Source of the DNA: Thalassococcus profundi
GTDB lineage: Bacteria; Pseudomonadota; Alphaproteobacteria; Rhodobacterales; Rhodobacteraceae
Length of the DNA stretch: 64,000 nt
Reading direction: 5' to 3'
NCBI RefSeq assembly: GCF_003344785.1
Contig: NZ_QPMK01000004.1
Coordinates: 1 to 64,000, forward strand
How positions within the stretch are numbered: the first letter of the stretch is position 1; each line of letters starts with the position of its first letter. Below the pieces are notes generated by a model that did no database searches, was not told the origin of the DNA, and saw only the letters and a list, made by a program, of their open reading frames with translations. Positions 15,926 through 25,244 of this stretch are shown here, in pieces. The position numbers were made by a program, and so were the translations under genes.

Positions 15926-17227
15926 TTACCGTTCGGGCAACAGCCCGCGCGGGCTGAACCGCAGCACCGCGAGCAGGATCACCCCCATGGTCAGGAGCCG
16001 CATGTGCTGGACCGACTCCTGAAGATGCGTCTTGAGCCAGGTGCCGTCCGCCATGCCAGCCGTCACCGCGCCCATCACCGCCTGTCCAATGGGTTCGACC
16101 TGCACCCAGAGGAACCAGATCAGGAAGCCGCCCAGCACCGCGCCGAAGTTGTTGCCGGACCCGCCGACGATCACCATCACCCAGATCAGGAAGGTATAGC
16201 GCAGCGGCTGGTAGGTGCCGGGCGTCAACTGCCCGTCGAGGGTCGTCATCATGGCGCCCGCGATGCCGCAGATCGCCGAACCCAGCACGAAGACCTGCAA
16301 GTGCCTGCGTGTCACGTCCTTGCCCATGGCCCGCGCCGCGGTCTCGTTGTCGCGAATGGCCCGCATCATCCGGCCCCAGGGCGATTTCAGCGCCAGTTGC
16401 GCCAGCGCCAGCAGCGCGATCAGCACCGCGGCGAACAGCAGTCCATAGCCGAATTTCACGGTGAGCGTCGAAGCGGTCGTCGGATCGACGCCGAAGCCGG
16501 CGGCGCGTTCGACGAAGCCGGGATCGTTCTGCAGGTCGATCTCGTAGGGCACGGGCCGGGGCAGGCCGATCACGTTCTTCACGCCGCGCGCCAGCCAGTC
16601 CTCGTTCTTCAGCACGGCAATGATGATCTCGGCGATGCCCAGCGTCGCGATGGCAAGGTAATCCGACCGCAACCCCAGCGCCGTTTTGCCGATGAGCCAG
16701 GCCGCGCCCGCCGCCAGCAGCCCGCCCACCGGCCAGGCCAGCAGCACCGGGAGGCCGAGGCCTCCGAGGTATCCGGTGGCCGCGGCGTCGACCGACTCGA
16801 CCGCAGCGACGCCCGGATCAAAGACCGCGCGATACAGGAAAAACCCGGCCAGCAGGATCGCCGCCACCGCCCAGCCGCGCCAGCGCCGCGCGAAACGCGT
16901 GTAGGCAAGGGCCGCCGCCGCGATGGTCAGCGCCCCAAGCGCCAGCCCCGCCAGAACCCCGAAGCCACCGGCACGCCAGGCCTCGGGCACCGGCGGCATC
17001 GACACCAGCACCACCGCCAGCCCGCCAAGCGCGACGAACCCCATGACGCCCACGTTGAACAGGCCCGCAAATCCCCATTGCAGGTTCACACCAAGCGCCA
17101 TGATCGCGCTCACCAGCCCCATGTTGAGGATGAGCAGCGCCGAGTTCCAGCTTTGCAGCACGCCGGTGCCGACGATCAGCACCAAGACGAGCGCGGCCAG
17201 AAAGAAACCTCTGAGCGATCCGGTCAT
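15926..17227 (-). CDS. livM: Branched-chain amino acid-type ABC transporter permease LivM
   Basis: A 433-residue inner-membrane permease with about ten hydrophobic segments. It has the LivM cytoplasmic loop KSPWGRMMRAIRDNETAARAMGKDV that docks the ATPases, and GLRSDYLAIATLGIAEI, typical of the family. It is longer than Escherichia coli LivM core because of an insert at about 95-150. It overlaps livH by 4 bp and is the last gene of the operon livK-livG-livF-three small genes-livH-livM. The substrate may be branched-chain amino acids, but the family also carries amides, urea and other small polar compounds. Confidence 0.93.
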   Translation of the reverse strand: MTGSLRGFFLAALVLVLIVGTGVLQSWNSALLILNMGLVSAIMALGVNLQWGFAGLFNVGVMGFVALGGLAVVLVSMPPVPEAWRAGGFGVLAGLALGALTIAAAALAYTRFARRWRGWAVAAILLAGFFLYRAVFDPGVAAVESVDAAATGYLGGLGLPVLLAWPVGGLLAAGAAWLIGKTALGLRSDYLAIATLGIAEIIIAVLKNEDWLARGVKNVIGLPRPVPYEIDLQNDPGFVERAAGFGVDPTTASTLTVKFGYGLLFAAVLIALLALAQLALKSPWGRMMRAIRDNETAARAMGKDVTRRHLQVFVLGSAICGIAGAMMTTLDGQLTPGTYQPLRYTFLIWVMVIVGGSGNNFGAVLGGFLIWFLWVQVEPIGQAVMGAVTAGMADGTWLKTHLQESVQHMRLLTMGVILLAVLRFSPRGLLPER

Positions 17228-18234
17228 ACCGATTTCCCCTGAAACAATCCCGTCGGCCGGAACAGCAGCACGATCAGCAGGATCACGAAGCTCACGGCGA
17301 ACTTGTAGTCTGTGGACAGAAGCTGCACCAACCCGTCGGGCTCGAGGCCCTGTGGCAGGGCATGGCCCAGCACCTTCTTCCAGGCATAGGTGATCCCTAC
17401 TTCGCTGAACGCGATGACGAAACCGCCCGCGATGGCCCCCAGCGGGCTGCCAAGGCCGCCGACGATGGCGGCGGCGAAGATCGGCAGCAGCAGCTGGAAA
17501 TAGGTGAAGGGCTTGAAAGTCTTGTCGAGCCCGTAGAGCACGCCCGCGATGGTCGCGAGAGCGGCGACGATCAGCCAGGTCACCCGCACGACGCGGTCCG
17601 GGTTGATGCCGGACAGAAGCGCCAGGTCCTCGTTGTCGGAATAGGCGCGCATCGACTTGCCGGTGCGGGTGCGGTTCAGGAACCAGAAGAGTGCGGCCAC
17701 CACGATCACCGCCGTCACCACGGTGAGCGCCTGGGTGCTGCGGATCGCAAGGCCCTCTTCGAGGCCGGTCAGCTCCCTGAATTGCCGCGCGTTGATCAGG
17801 AACCGCGCGCCGTCGTCGAAGCGCTGATCGTCCGGCCCGATGACAAACCGTGTGAGGCCGTTGTAGACGAACATCACGCCCATCGACACGATCACCAGGA
17901 TCACCGGTTTGGCCTTCTGCGCACGGTAGAAGCGGTAGACCACCCGGTCCGTCGCCAGCACCAGCGCCGCCGCCCCGGCGATGCCGAAAGGGATCGCCAG
18001 CAGCGCCGTGGGCAGCGGACCGAGGCCGATGCCCGCGCCCTGGAAGCCCCAGGTGACGAGGATCGCCACCATGGTGCCGAAGGCCATGGTGTCGCCATGG
18101 GCGAAGTTGGAGAACCGCAGGATGCCGTAGATCAGCGTCACCCCCAGCGCCCCCAGCGCCAGCTGGCTGCCATAGGCGATGGCCGGAACCAGCACGAAAT
18201 TCGCCAGCGCCACGAAGGCGTTCAGCAGGTCCAT
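17224..18234 (-). CDS. livH: Branched-chain amino acid-type ABC transporter permease LivH
   Basis: A 336-residue permease. It has the LivH opening GALGVTLIYGILRFSNFAHGD, a set of hydrophobic helices and the ATPase-docking loop RTRTGKSMRAYSDNEDLALLSGINPDRV. The ATG at 18234 follows GAAGGAG and lies 1 bp after the stop of the third small exported gene, so translation of the two is coupled. With LivM it forms the membrane channel of the importer; LivG and LivF power it and LivK delivers substrate. Confidence 0.94.
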   Translation of the reverse strand: MDLLNAFVALANFVLVPAIAYGSQLALGALGVTLIYGILRFSNFAHGDTMAFGTMVAILVTWGFQGAGIGLGPLPTALLAIPFGIAGAAALVLATDRVVYRFYRAQKAKPVILVIVSMGVMFVYNGLTRFVIGPDDQRFDDGARFLINARQFRELTGLEEGLAIRSTQALTVVTAVIVVAALFWFLNRTRTGKSMRAYSDNEDLALLSGINPDRVVRVTWLIVAALATIAGVLYGLDKTFKPFTYFQLLLPIFAAAIVGGLGSPLGAIAGGFVIAFSEVGITYAWKKVLGHALPQGLEPDGLVQLLSTDYKFAVSFVILLIVLLFRPTGLFQGKSV

Positions 18235-18235
18235 C

Positions 18236-18607
18236 TCAGTCTCCTTCGCATGTGCCGAGGTATTGCCCGCTGGCCTCAAAGGTGCCGGTGCCGCGCAGGT
18301 CCTCGGCCAGGTAGGCCAGGGCCCGCCCGCCGGCCTGGTAAGTGACGGTCAGATGCGCCCCCCGCTCCGGTGCCGGCGCGGCCAGCACCGTGCCCTGGTC
18401 CGAACTTTCGTAATGCGCCAGCGCCAGAGCCTCGCCGTCCCAGACCAGCGTGCCGGGGATGTCGTCCTTCGGTGCGCGCACGGAAAATCCCAGGTCGCTC
18501 GGAATGCAGGCGCCGCTTGGCGCCTGGCAGAACGCCGTCATCCGGCAGTCTACCTTTGCCGCCGCGGGGGCCGCGGCCAGACTCGCAAGCGTCAGCGCCC
18601 GGATCAT
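18236..18607 (-). CDS. Small exported Cys protein 3 of the liv operon
   Basis: The ATG at 18607 overlaps the stop of the preceding small gene (ATGA), and the stop lies 1 bp before livH. The 123-residue product starts with a signal peptide (MIRALTLASLAAAPAAAKV). The mature chain has Cys in the pattern VDC-X5-C-X6-C near its front (DCRMTAFCQAPSGAC) and one at the end in YLGTCEGD. Small gene 2 has the same layout and the same C-terminal YLG-X-C-E, so the two are probably distant paralogues. I do not recognise the family. Its place suggests a periplasmic role linked to the transporter, unproven. Confidence 0.8.
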   Translation of the reverse strand: MIRALTLASLAAAPAAAKVDCRMTAFCQAPSGACIPSDLGFSVRAPKDDIPGTLVWDGEALALAHYESSDQGTVLAAPAPERGAHLTVTYQAGGRALAYLAEDLRGTGTFEASGQYLGTCEGD

Positions 18608-19077
18608 TGGCGTGCCTCGCACTGGCCCAGGTAACTGACCACCATCGGCCCGTCGGTGTAATGCACGGTATAGCGCGTGGCCCCGTCCGGCGCGCGCGTC
18701 AGCAGGTGGCGGGCCTCAAACGGCCCGCCGGACAGGGACATCGCGCCGCTGTCCATCACGCCCAGCATCTCGACCGTGCCGGCCTCGAAGGCCAGTTCGG
18801 CCTGCACGGTCATGCTCTGCGCATCCATACCCCCGGCGCGTCCGTCAAGTGTCGCGGAAAAGCCGCCGGCGACACAGCCTTCGGCTTCGAGGCATTCGAT
18901 GCCGAAGCGGCAGGAGAGCGCGATCTCGTCCTGCACCGGCGCCTGCCGGATGCCAAGCTGCGCATTGCCCCCGTTCCCGGACAATCGCCCGGAGAAGTCG
19001 CCGGCATTGCCCTGTGCGAATCCCGCAGGCGGGCAGGCCGCCATGACGGCTGCGATCACGGCGACGGCCCCCCTCAT
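18604..19077 (-). CDS. Small exported Cys protein 2 of the liv operon
   Basis: A 157-residue protein starting at the ATG 19077, which overlaps the stop of small gene 1 by 4 bp. It has a signal peptide (MRGAVAVIAAVMAACPPAGFAQ); Cys15 is not in a convincing lipobox. The mature domain carries the cluster SCRFGIECLEAEGCVAGGF and ends YLGQCEARQ. The four Cys could form two disulfides. Beta-strand-like stretches alternating with Gly fill the middle. It shares the Cys layout and C-terminal motif with small protein 3. The family is unknown to me. Confidence 0.8.
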   Translation of the reverse strand: MRGAVAVIAAVMAACPPAGFAQGNAGDFSGRLSGNGGNAQLGIRQAPVQDEIALSCRFGIECLEAEGCVAGGFSATLDGRAGGMDAQSMTVQAELAFEAGTVEMLGVMDSGAMSLSGGPFEARHLLTRAPDGATRYTVHYTDGPMVVSYLGQCEARQ

Positions 19078-19457
19078 TCCACGTCCTCGCACCGGCCCTG
19101 AAGCGGCGCGGCAAAGGCTGCGTCGGTCATCTCGGCACGCCCGTCGGGGCCGATCACCAGAAGCGCCTGGCCCTGCCGCCGGTCCTCCGCCCAGAAGCCG
19201 CGCACGCCGCCCTCCATCAGGAAGGGCTCGGCCACGTATTGGGTGCCGTTCTGAATGACATAGCTGCGCAATTTCTTGGGCGGCTCGTCGGGGCTGGTGG
19301 GGGGCGCGAACTGCCGCCGGTCGATGTCGAAGCGCAGATCGACTGGGGTGCCGTCGGCGCTGTGAAGCGCACAGGCGATCCGGTCGGCAGACGCGGGCAG
19401 GGCGCCCAGGGCCGACAGCGCCGCCGCGGCGGCCAGGGTGTGCGCCCGAACCCTCAT
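19074..19457 (-). CDS. Small exported Cys protein 1 of the liv operon
   Basis: A 127-residue protein whose ATG at 19457 overlaps the livF stop by 4 bp. The signal peptide ends near LPASADRIAC. The mature chain has only two Cys, one at its very front (RIACALH) and one at its end (LQGRCEDVE), which probably pair. The final G-X-C-E recalls the ends of small proteins 2 and 3. The middle has SYVIQNGTQYVAEPFLMEGG and GFWAEDRRQGQ, and no catalytic motif is evident. It is the first of three consecutive exported proteins between livF and livH. Function unknown. Confidence 0.8.
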   Translation of the reverse strand: MRVRAHTLAAAAALSALGALPASADRIACALHSADGTPVDLRFDIDRRQFAPPTSPDEPPKKLRSYVIQNGTQYVAEPFLMEGGVRGFWAEDRRQGQALLVIGPDGRAEMTDAAFAAPLQGRCEDVE

Positions 19458-20167
19458 CCGCCGAGAAAACTCCGCCGCACCTCGGGATCGGCCAGCAGGG
19501 CCTTGCCGGTGTCGGTAAAGGCATTGCGGCCCTGGACCAGCACATATCCCTTGTCGGCGATCTCCAGCGCCTGCCGCGCGTTCTGCTCGACCATCAGGAT
19601 CGAGATCCCGGTGCGCGCCACTTCGATGATCCGGTCGAAAAGTTCGTCCATGACGATGGGGCTGACGCCGGCGGTGGGCTCGTCCAGCATCAGAAGCTTC
19701 GGCTGCGTCATCAGCGCGCGGCCCACGGCCACCTGCTGGCGCTGTCCGCCCGACAATTCCCCCGCCGGCTGGCGGCGCTTGTCCTTGAGCACCGGGAACA
19801 GGTCGTAGACCTGTGCCATGGTGCCCCGGAAATCGTCCCGCCGCAGGAAGGCGCCCATCTCCAGGTTCTCTTCCACGCTCATCGAGGTGAAGACATTGCT
19901 GGTCTGCGGCACGAAGCCCATGCCCTTGGCGACCCGAGCCTGCGGGCTGAGCGCGGTGATGTCCTCGCCGCCGAGCCGCACCGCCCCCTCGCGCAGGTCG
20001 AGCATGCCGAAGACCGCCTTCATCGCCGTCGACTTGCCCGCACCGTTGGGCCCGACGATCACCGCGATCTCGCCGCGGTCCACCGACAGCGTGCAGCCAT
20101 GCAGGATATCCGCGCCGCGCCCGTAGCCGCCGGTCATGGCCTCCCCGATGAGAAACGGCTCACTCAC
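19454..20167 (-). CDS. livF: ABC transporter ATP-binding protein LivF
   Basis: A 237-residue ATPase with Walker A GPNGAGKST, the LSGGQRQQVAVGRAL signature and Walker B LLMLDEPTAG, followed by the switch His replaced by Gln in MVEQNARQAL, as is normal in LivF. Together with LivG it drives uptake through LivHM. It follows livG after 132 bp containing a long hairpin, and its stop overlaps the first small exported gene. Confidence 0.95.
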   Translation of the reverse strand: MSEPFLIGEAMTGGYGRGADILHGCTLSVDRGEIAVIVGPNGAGKSTAMKAVFGMLDLREGAVRLGGEDITALSPQARVAKGMGFVPQTSNVFTSMSVEENLEMGAFLRRDDFRGTMAQVYDLFPVLKDKRRQPAGELSGGQRQQVAVGRALMTQPKLLMLDEPTAGVSPIVMDELFDRIIEVARTGISILMVEQNARQALEIADKGYVLVQGRNAFTDTGKALLADPEVRRSFLGG

Positions 20168-20211
20168 GCACCGTCCCCCTGCTTCTCTTGTTCAAAATAA
20201 CCTCAGAGAGC

Positions 20212-20271
20212 ACGAGAGAGTCGTTCATTGAAGGCGCCATTGGTTCAAGCCCAATGGACGACGTCTCTCGT
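20212..20271 (-). promoter_or_regulatory. Long nested hairpin between livG and livF
   Basis: ACGAGAGA (20212-20219) pairs with TCTCTCGT (20264-20271), GTCGT with ACGAC just inside, and CCATTGG with CCAATGG at the tip. Together they form a 60-nt stem with interior loops. No T-run follows, so it is not a simple terminator. It may tune livF expression, protect mRNA ends or be a processing site. Confidence 0.55.
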
Positions 20272-20299
20272 ATCAGCCGCAGGCCGATCCCGATACCGG

Positions 20300-21079
20300 T
20301 CAAGACGCGGCCTCCTTGTTCTTGAGCCCCGTGCCCAGGTACGCCTCGATCACCGCCTCGTTGCTCTTGATCTCTTGAATCGTGCCTTCCGCCAGCACCT
20401 TGCCCTCGGCCATGACGATGACCGGATCGCAGAGCCGGCCGATGAAGGCCATGTCGTGCTCGATCATGCAGAAGGTGTAGCCGCGCTCGCGGTTGAGTCG
20501 CAGGATGGCGTCGCCGATGGTGTTCAGAAGCGTGCGGTTCACGCCCGCACCGACTTCGTCCAGGAACACGATTTTCGCATCGACCATCATCGTGCGCCCC
20601 AGTTCCAGCAGCTTTTTCTGGCCGCCCGAGAGGTTTCCGGCCTTCTCGTCCTTGAGGTGCGAAATGGTCAGGAAATCAAGCACTTCATCGGCCTTCTTGA
20701 GCAAGGCCGCTTCCTCTTGCGCGATCCGGCCGCGATGGAACCAGGCGTTCCACAACGTTTCTCCGGATTGTCCGCCCGGCACCATCATGAGGTTCTCGCG
20801 GCAGGTCATCGAGGAGAATTCGTGCGCGATCTGGAAGGTGCGCAGCAGGCCCTTTCCGAACAGCACATGCGGCGGCAGGCCCGTGATGTCCTCGCCGTCC
20901 ATGGTCACGCGCCCCGAGGTCGGTTCGAGAACGCCCGCGATGACGTTGAAAAGCGTGGTTTTTCCCGCGCCGTTCGGCCCGACCAGCCCGGTGATCGACC
21001 CGGTGGCGATCTCGAGGCTGGCGCCGTCGACAGCGCGAAAGCCGCCGAAATGGCGGTGCAGGTTCTCGACCCGGATCAC
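20300..21079 (-). CDS. livG: ABC transporter ATP-binding protein LivG
   Basis: A 259-residue ATPase. It has Walker A GPNGAGKTTLFN, the signature LSGGQKKLLELGRTM and the switch His in CMIEHDMAFI. Walker B reads IVFLDEVGAGVN, with Val where most ABC ATPases have Pro; this variant is known among LivG-like proteins. The long insert between Walker A and the signature is typical of LivG. It lies 92 bp after livK, separated by a strong GC hairpin. Confidence 0.95.
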   Translation of the reverse strand: MIRVENLHRHFGGFRAVDGASLEIATGSITGLVGPNGAGKTTLFNVIAGVLEPTSGRVTMDGEDITGLPPHVLFGKGLLRTFQIAHEFSSMTCRENLMMVPGGQSGETLWNAWFHRGRIAQEEAALLKKADEVLDFLTISHLKDEKAGNLSGGQKKLLELGRTMMVDAKIVFLDEVGAGVNRTLLNTIGDAILRLNRERGYTFCMIEHDMAFIGRLCDPVIVMAEGKVLAEGTIQEIKSNEAVIEAYLGTGLKNKEAAS

Positions 21080-21127
21080 ATGAACATCCCCTTCGCGGCA
21101 CCCTTTGCCGGGTGCGCCCTTCTGGTG

Positions 21128-21159
21128 GGCGGCGGCCCGGAAACTCCCGGGCCGCCGCC
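21128..21159 (-). terminator. GC-rich hairpin after livK (attenuator or 3' stabiliser)
   Basis: GGCGGCGGCCCGG (21128-21140) and CCGGGCCGCCGCC (21147-21159) form a perfect 13-bp stem with a 6-nt loop, starting 12 bp after the livK stop. There is no T-run. It probably protects the livK message and reduces read-through into livG, the usual way to make much more binding protein than ATPase. Confidence 0.65.
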
Positions 21160-21171
21160 AGTGTCAGGTCT

Positions 21172-22368
21172 TCAGCGGAAGTCCACCGTCTCGAAGCTGG
21201 AATCGGTGATGGTGTAGTGGCGGTAGGTGCCCGCCGCTTCGCCCGGTCCGATCAGTTCCACGTTGGTGGCGCCGACATAGTCGATCTCGCCGCCGTCGGC
21301 GAGGATCTGCAGGCCCTTCGCCAGCTCGCCCGGCAGGATCGGCTCGCCCGGCGCGTTGGCCACGTCCAGCAAGTTGGCCGCAACCGCTTGGGACGTCGCC
21401 TCGCCGCCCTTCATCATCGCCAGCGCGATGAGCGCGGCCGCGTCATAGCTTTCGCGTGTAAAGGACGACTCGCCGTTGATGCCGGCGGCATCGGTGATCG
21501 TCGCGAAGGCTTCGGCACCTTCGCCCTGGCTCCACGGCACGGCGCCGAAGGAGCCTTCCATGCCGTCGCCCAGATCGGCCAGCAGCGCGTCGCCGTACAT
21601 GCCGTCACCCATCATGAAGGTGTCGAAGGCGCCGGTATCGAGCGCCGCCTGGATCATGCCCTTGCCGCCGGAATCCGAGTAGCCCAGCACCACCAGCAGG
21701 TCGCCGCCGGCCGAGGCCAGGGCGCCGATCTCGGCGGAGTAGTCGGCCTTGTTGTCCTCGTGCGGCGCGTTCAGCGTGACGGTGCCGCCGTTGGCCTCGA
21801 AAGCCTCGATGAAGCTGTCAGACAGGCCCTTGCCGTAGTCGTTGTTGGTGTAGGTCACGGCCACGTTCTCGATGCTCTTGTCGGCCAGCAGGCTGGCCAG
21901 AACGACGCCCTGGCGCGCATCGGACGGCGCGGTGCGGAAGAAGAGGCCGTTGTCCTCGGCGGTCGACAGCGCCGGCGAAGTGGCCGAGGGCGACACCATC
22001 GGGATGCCGTTGGCCAGCGCCACGTTGGACAGGATCGCGCCCGTGACACCGGAACAGTCGGCGCCCATGATCGCCACGACGCCATCGGTGGTGACCAGGC
22101 GTTCGGCGGCGGCGGTGGCCGCGGCGGCATCGACACAGGTGCTGTCGGCGCGCACCGGGGCGAGCGTCACGCCGTCGAGAAAGGCACCGCTGTCGTTGAC
22201 TTCGGTCATCGCCAGCTCGGCGCTGGCGGCCATCATCGGCGTCAGCGATTCAATCGGGCCGGTGAAGCCGAGGATCACCCCGATCTTGGCTTCCTGGGCA
22301 TGGCTCGCGGCAAAGGCCGCGGTCGCCGTCAGTGCAGTGGCGGCGGTGGCCATCAGCATCTTTTTCAT
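21172..22368 (-). CDS. livK: Branched-chain amino acid-type ABC transporter substrate-binding protein
   Basis: A 398-residue periplasmic protein with a signal peptide (MKKMLMATAATALTATAAFA). It shows type I binding-protein features: KIGVILGFTGPIESLTP at the mature start, VVAIMGADCSGVTGAI, a MVSPSATSPAL ligand loop, and TNNDYGKGLSDSF. One Cys pair (in STCVDAA and GADCSG) is likely a disulfide. It is the first gene of the liv operon and lies 113 bp after a GlxA-type regulator on the same strand. The ligand cannot be read; branched-chain amino acids, amides or related compounds are possible. Confidence 0.92.
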   Translation of the reverse strand: MKKMLMATAATALTATAAFAASHAQEAKIGVILGFTGPIESLTPMMAASAELAMTEVNDSGAFLDGVTLAPVRADSTCVDAAAATAAAERLVTTDGVVAIMGADCSGVTGAILSNVALANGIPMVSPSATSPALSTAEDNGLFFRTAPSDARQGVVLASLLADKSIENVAVTYTNNDYGKGLSDSFIEAFEANGGTVTLNAPHEDNKADYSAEIGALASAGGDLLVVLGYSDSGGKGMIQAALDTGAFDTFMMGDGMYGDALLADLGDGMEGSFGAVPWSQGEGAEAFATITDAAGINGESSFTRESYDAAALIALAMMKGGEATSQAVAANLLDVANAPGEPILPGELAKGLQILADGGEIDYVGATNVELIGPGEAAGTYRHYTITDSSFETVDFR

Positions 22369-22481
22369 GGTTGTCTCCCTGGTTGGAACATGCGTTCGGC
22401 GCGAAGCCTAGACCCGGTTCCGGGAAAAGAAAAGTGGTTTGAAACGGGGGGATGCCACGGCAACCGCGGGGGGCCAAACGC

Positions 22482-23483
22482 TCAGATCGACAGCCGCGTG
22501 GTGTGGCTGCCGCGCTCGCGATAGGGCGTTGTGTCGTAATGCGCGCGGTAGCATTTCGAGAAATGCGAGGGGCTGGCGAACCCGCAGGCGAGCGCCACGT
22601 TGATCACGCTCATGTCGGTCTGCATGAGCAGGTTCCGCGCCTTCTGCAGGCGCAGCTCCATGTAATAGCGCTTGGGGCTGCGGTTGAGGTAGCGGCGGAA
22701 CAGCCGTTCCAACTGCCGGGTCGACATGCCCACGTCCGAGGCCAGCACGGCGGGGCTGATGGGTTCCTCGATATGGGCCTCCATCATCTGGATGACCTGG
22801 CTCAGCTTCGGGTGGCGGACGCCGATCCGGGTGGGCACGCTCAGACGCTGGGTATCCTGATCGGTGCGGATGGTGGAATAGATCAGCTGATCGGCCACCG
22901 CATTGGCCAGCTCCTCGCCGTGATCGTCGGCGATGATCGTCAGCATCAGGTCGATGGACGAGGTGCCGCCCGCGGTGCTCATCCGGTTGCCGTCGACGAC
23001 AAAGACCGACTTGGTAAGCCTCACCTCCTCGAATTCCTCGGCAAAGCTGTCCTGGTTTTCCCAGTGAATGGTCGCCTTCTTGCCGTCCAGCAGCCCGGCC
23101 CGGGCCATGGTGTAGCTGGCGGTGCAAAGCCCGCCCATGCGCAGCCCGCGCCGGGCCTCGCGCCGCAGCCAGTTCAGCAGCTTCTTGGTGGTGCCCTTCT
23201 GCACGTCGAGCCCGCCGCAGACCATCACCGTGTCGTCGCGCATGAGCTCGGGCAGATCCTCCTGCAGCTTGAATTCGGTGCCGGCCGAACAGGCCACCGT
23301 GTCGCCGCCTTCGCCGGTCACCACCCAGGAATAGAGTGGCTTGTTCGCCATGCGGTTGGCGATGCGCAGCGCATCCATCGCGGCGGCAAAGCACAGCAGG
23401 GTGAAATTGGGCAACAGAACAAAGACAAAGCGGCGCGGCTTGCCGGTGGCCTCGACCTCGATGATCTGGCGCTGTGCGTCCAT
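22482..23483 (-). CDS. GlxA-family AraC-type transcriptional activator
   Basis: A 333-residue regulator with an N-terminal DJ-1/PfpI-like amidotransferase fold (about 18-190; the elbow GGLCTASYTMA keeps the Cys) and a C-terminal AraC domain (about 215-325; ISPAVLASDVGMSTRQLERL and INVALACGFASPSHFSKCY). This is the GlxA/CdhR/GbdR type, which activates transport and catabolism of betaine, carnitine, arginine and similar quaternary or basic compounds. It sits directly upstream of the liv operon in the same direction, so it is a good candidate for that operon's activator and hints that the ligand may be such a compound. Confidence 0.9.
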   Translation of the reverse strand: MDAQRQIIEVEATGKPRRFVFVLLPNFTLLCFAAAMDALRIANRMANKPLYSWVVTGEGGDTVACSAGTEFKLQEDLPELMRDDTVMVCGGLDVQKGTTKKLLNWLRREARRGLRMGGLCTASYTMARAGLLDGKKATIHWENQDSFAEEFEEVRLTKSVFVVDGNRMSTAGGTSSIDLMLTIIADDHGEELANAVADQLIYSTIRTDQDTQRLSVPTRIGVRHPKLSQVIQMMEAHIEEPISPAVLASDVGMSTRQLERLFRRYLNRSPKRYYMELRLQKARNLLMQTDMSVINVALACGFASPSHFSKCYRAHYDTTPYRERGSHTTRLSI

Positions 23484-23656
23484 GGCGGTGTTCCTTTGTG
23501 GACATGCCCTGCGGCAACGGTGGCGACACTTGCCCAGACATGGCGATTTGCGTCAAGGGACGACGTTTAATTCATATATGGCCACCGGGTCGATGGTTTT
23601 GTATAGCTTGCCCTCGCTAACGCTAACGACGTGACCAAACCGACCGGAGACAGCAG

Positions 23657-25024
<1,368 letters not shown>

Positions 25025-25044
25025 GCCACGGTCCGCAAAACGCG

Positions 25045-25076
25045 AAAGCGCCCCGGTCGTCGAACCGGGGCGCTTT
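25045..25076 (+). terminator. Terminator after DAHP synthase
   Basis: AAAGCGCCCCGGT (25045-25057) pairs with ACCGGGGCGCTTT (25064-25076) around a 6-nt loop. T-rich sequence follows (TTTTCTTTC). The A-run on the other side lets it also act on the opposite strand. Confidence 0.9.
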
Positions 25077-25178
25077 TCTTTCGGCATGGTGGGTTACAAT
25101 TCCGCCCTACATCCCGACTCAGACTTCGGGAACCGCGCGCCGCGCCCCTCATTCTCCGGTTTCAAAAACCTCGGGGGA

Positions 25179-25209
25179 GGCGGCCCTGCCGCCGATGGGG
25201 CAGCGCCCC
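25179..25209. repeat. Twin GC hairpins downstream of ggpS (REP-like)
   Basis: GGCGGC-cct-GCCGCC (25179-25193) is followed by GGGGC-agc-GCCCC (25197-25209). The surrounding text (CTCCGG, TTTCAAAAACCTCGGGGGAGG at 25154-25180) recalls the GC-hairpin repeats scattered after genes in Rhodobacteraceae genomes. A related hairpin lies after dctD. On the minus strand it would end or stabilise the ggpS transcript. Confidence 0.45.
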
Positions 25210-25244
25210 AGCACGCGCGGCACGCGCGTCCCGATGCGCGACGG

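Noticed and set aside
15433-15957. A 174-codon plus-strand frame in the gap before livM
   Set aside because: Arg/Pro/Gly-rich with no ribosome site or domain, and it runs into the livM end on the other strand.
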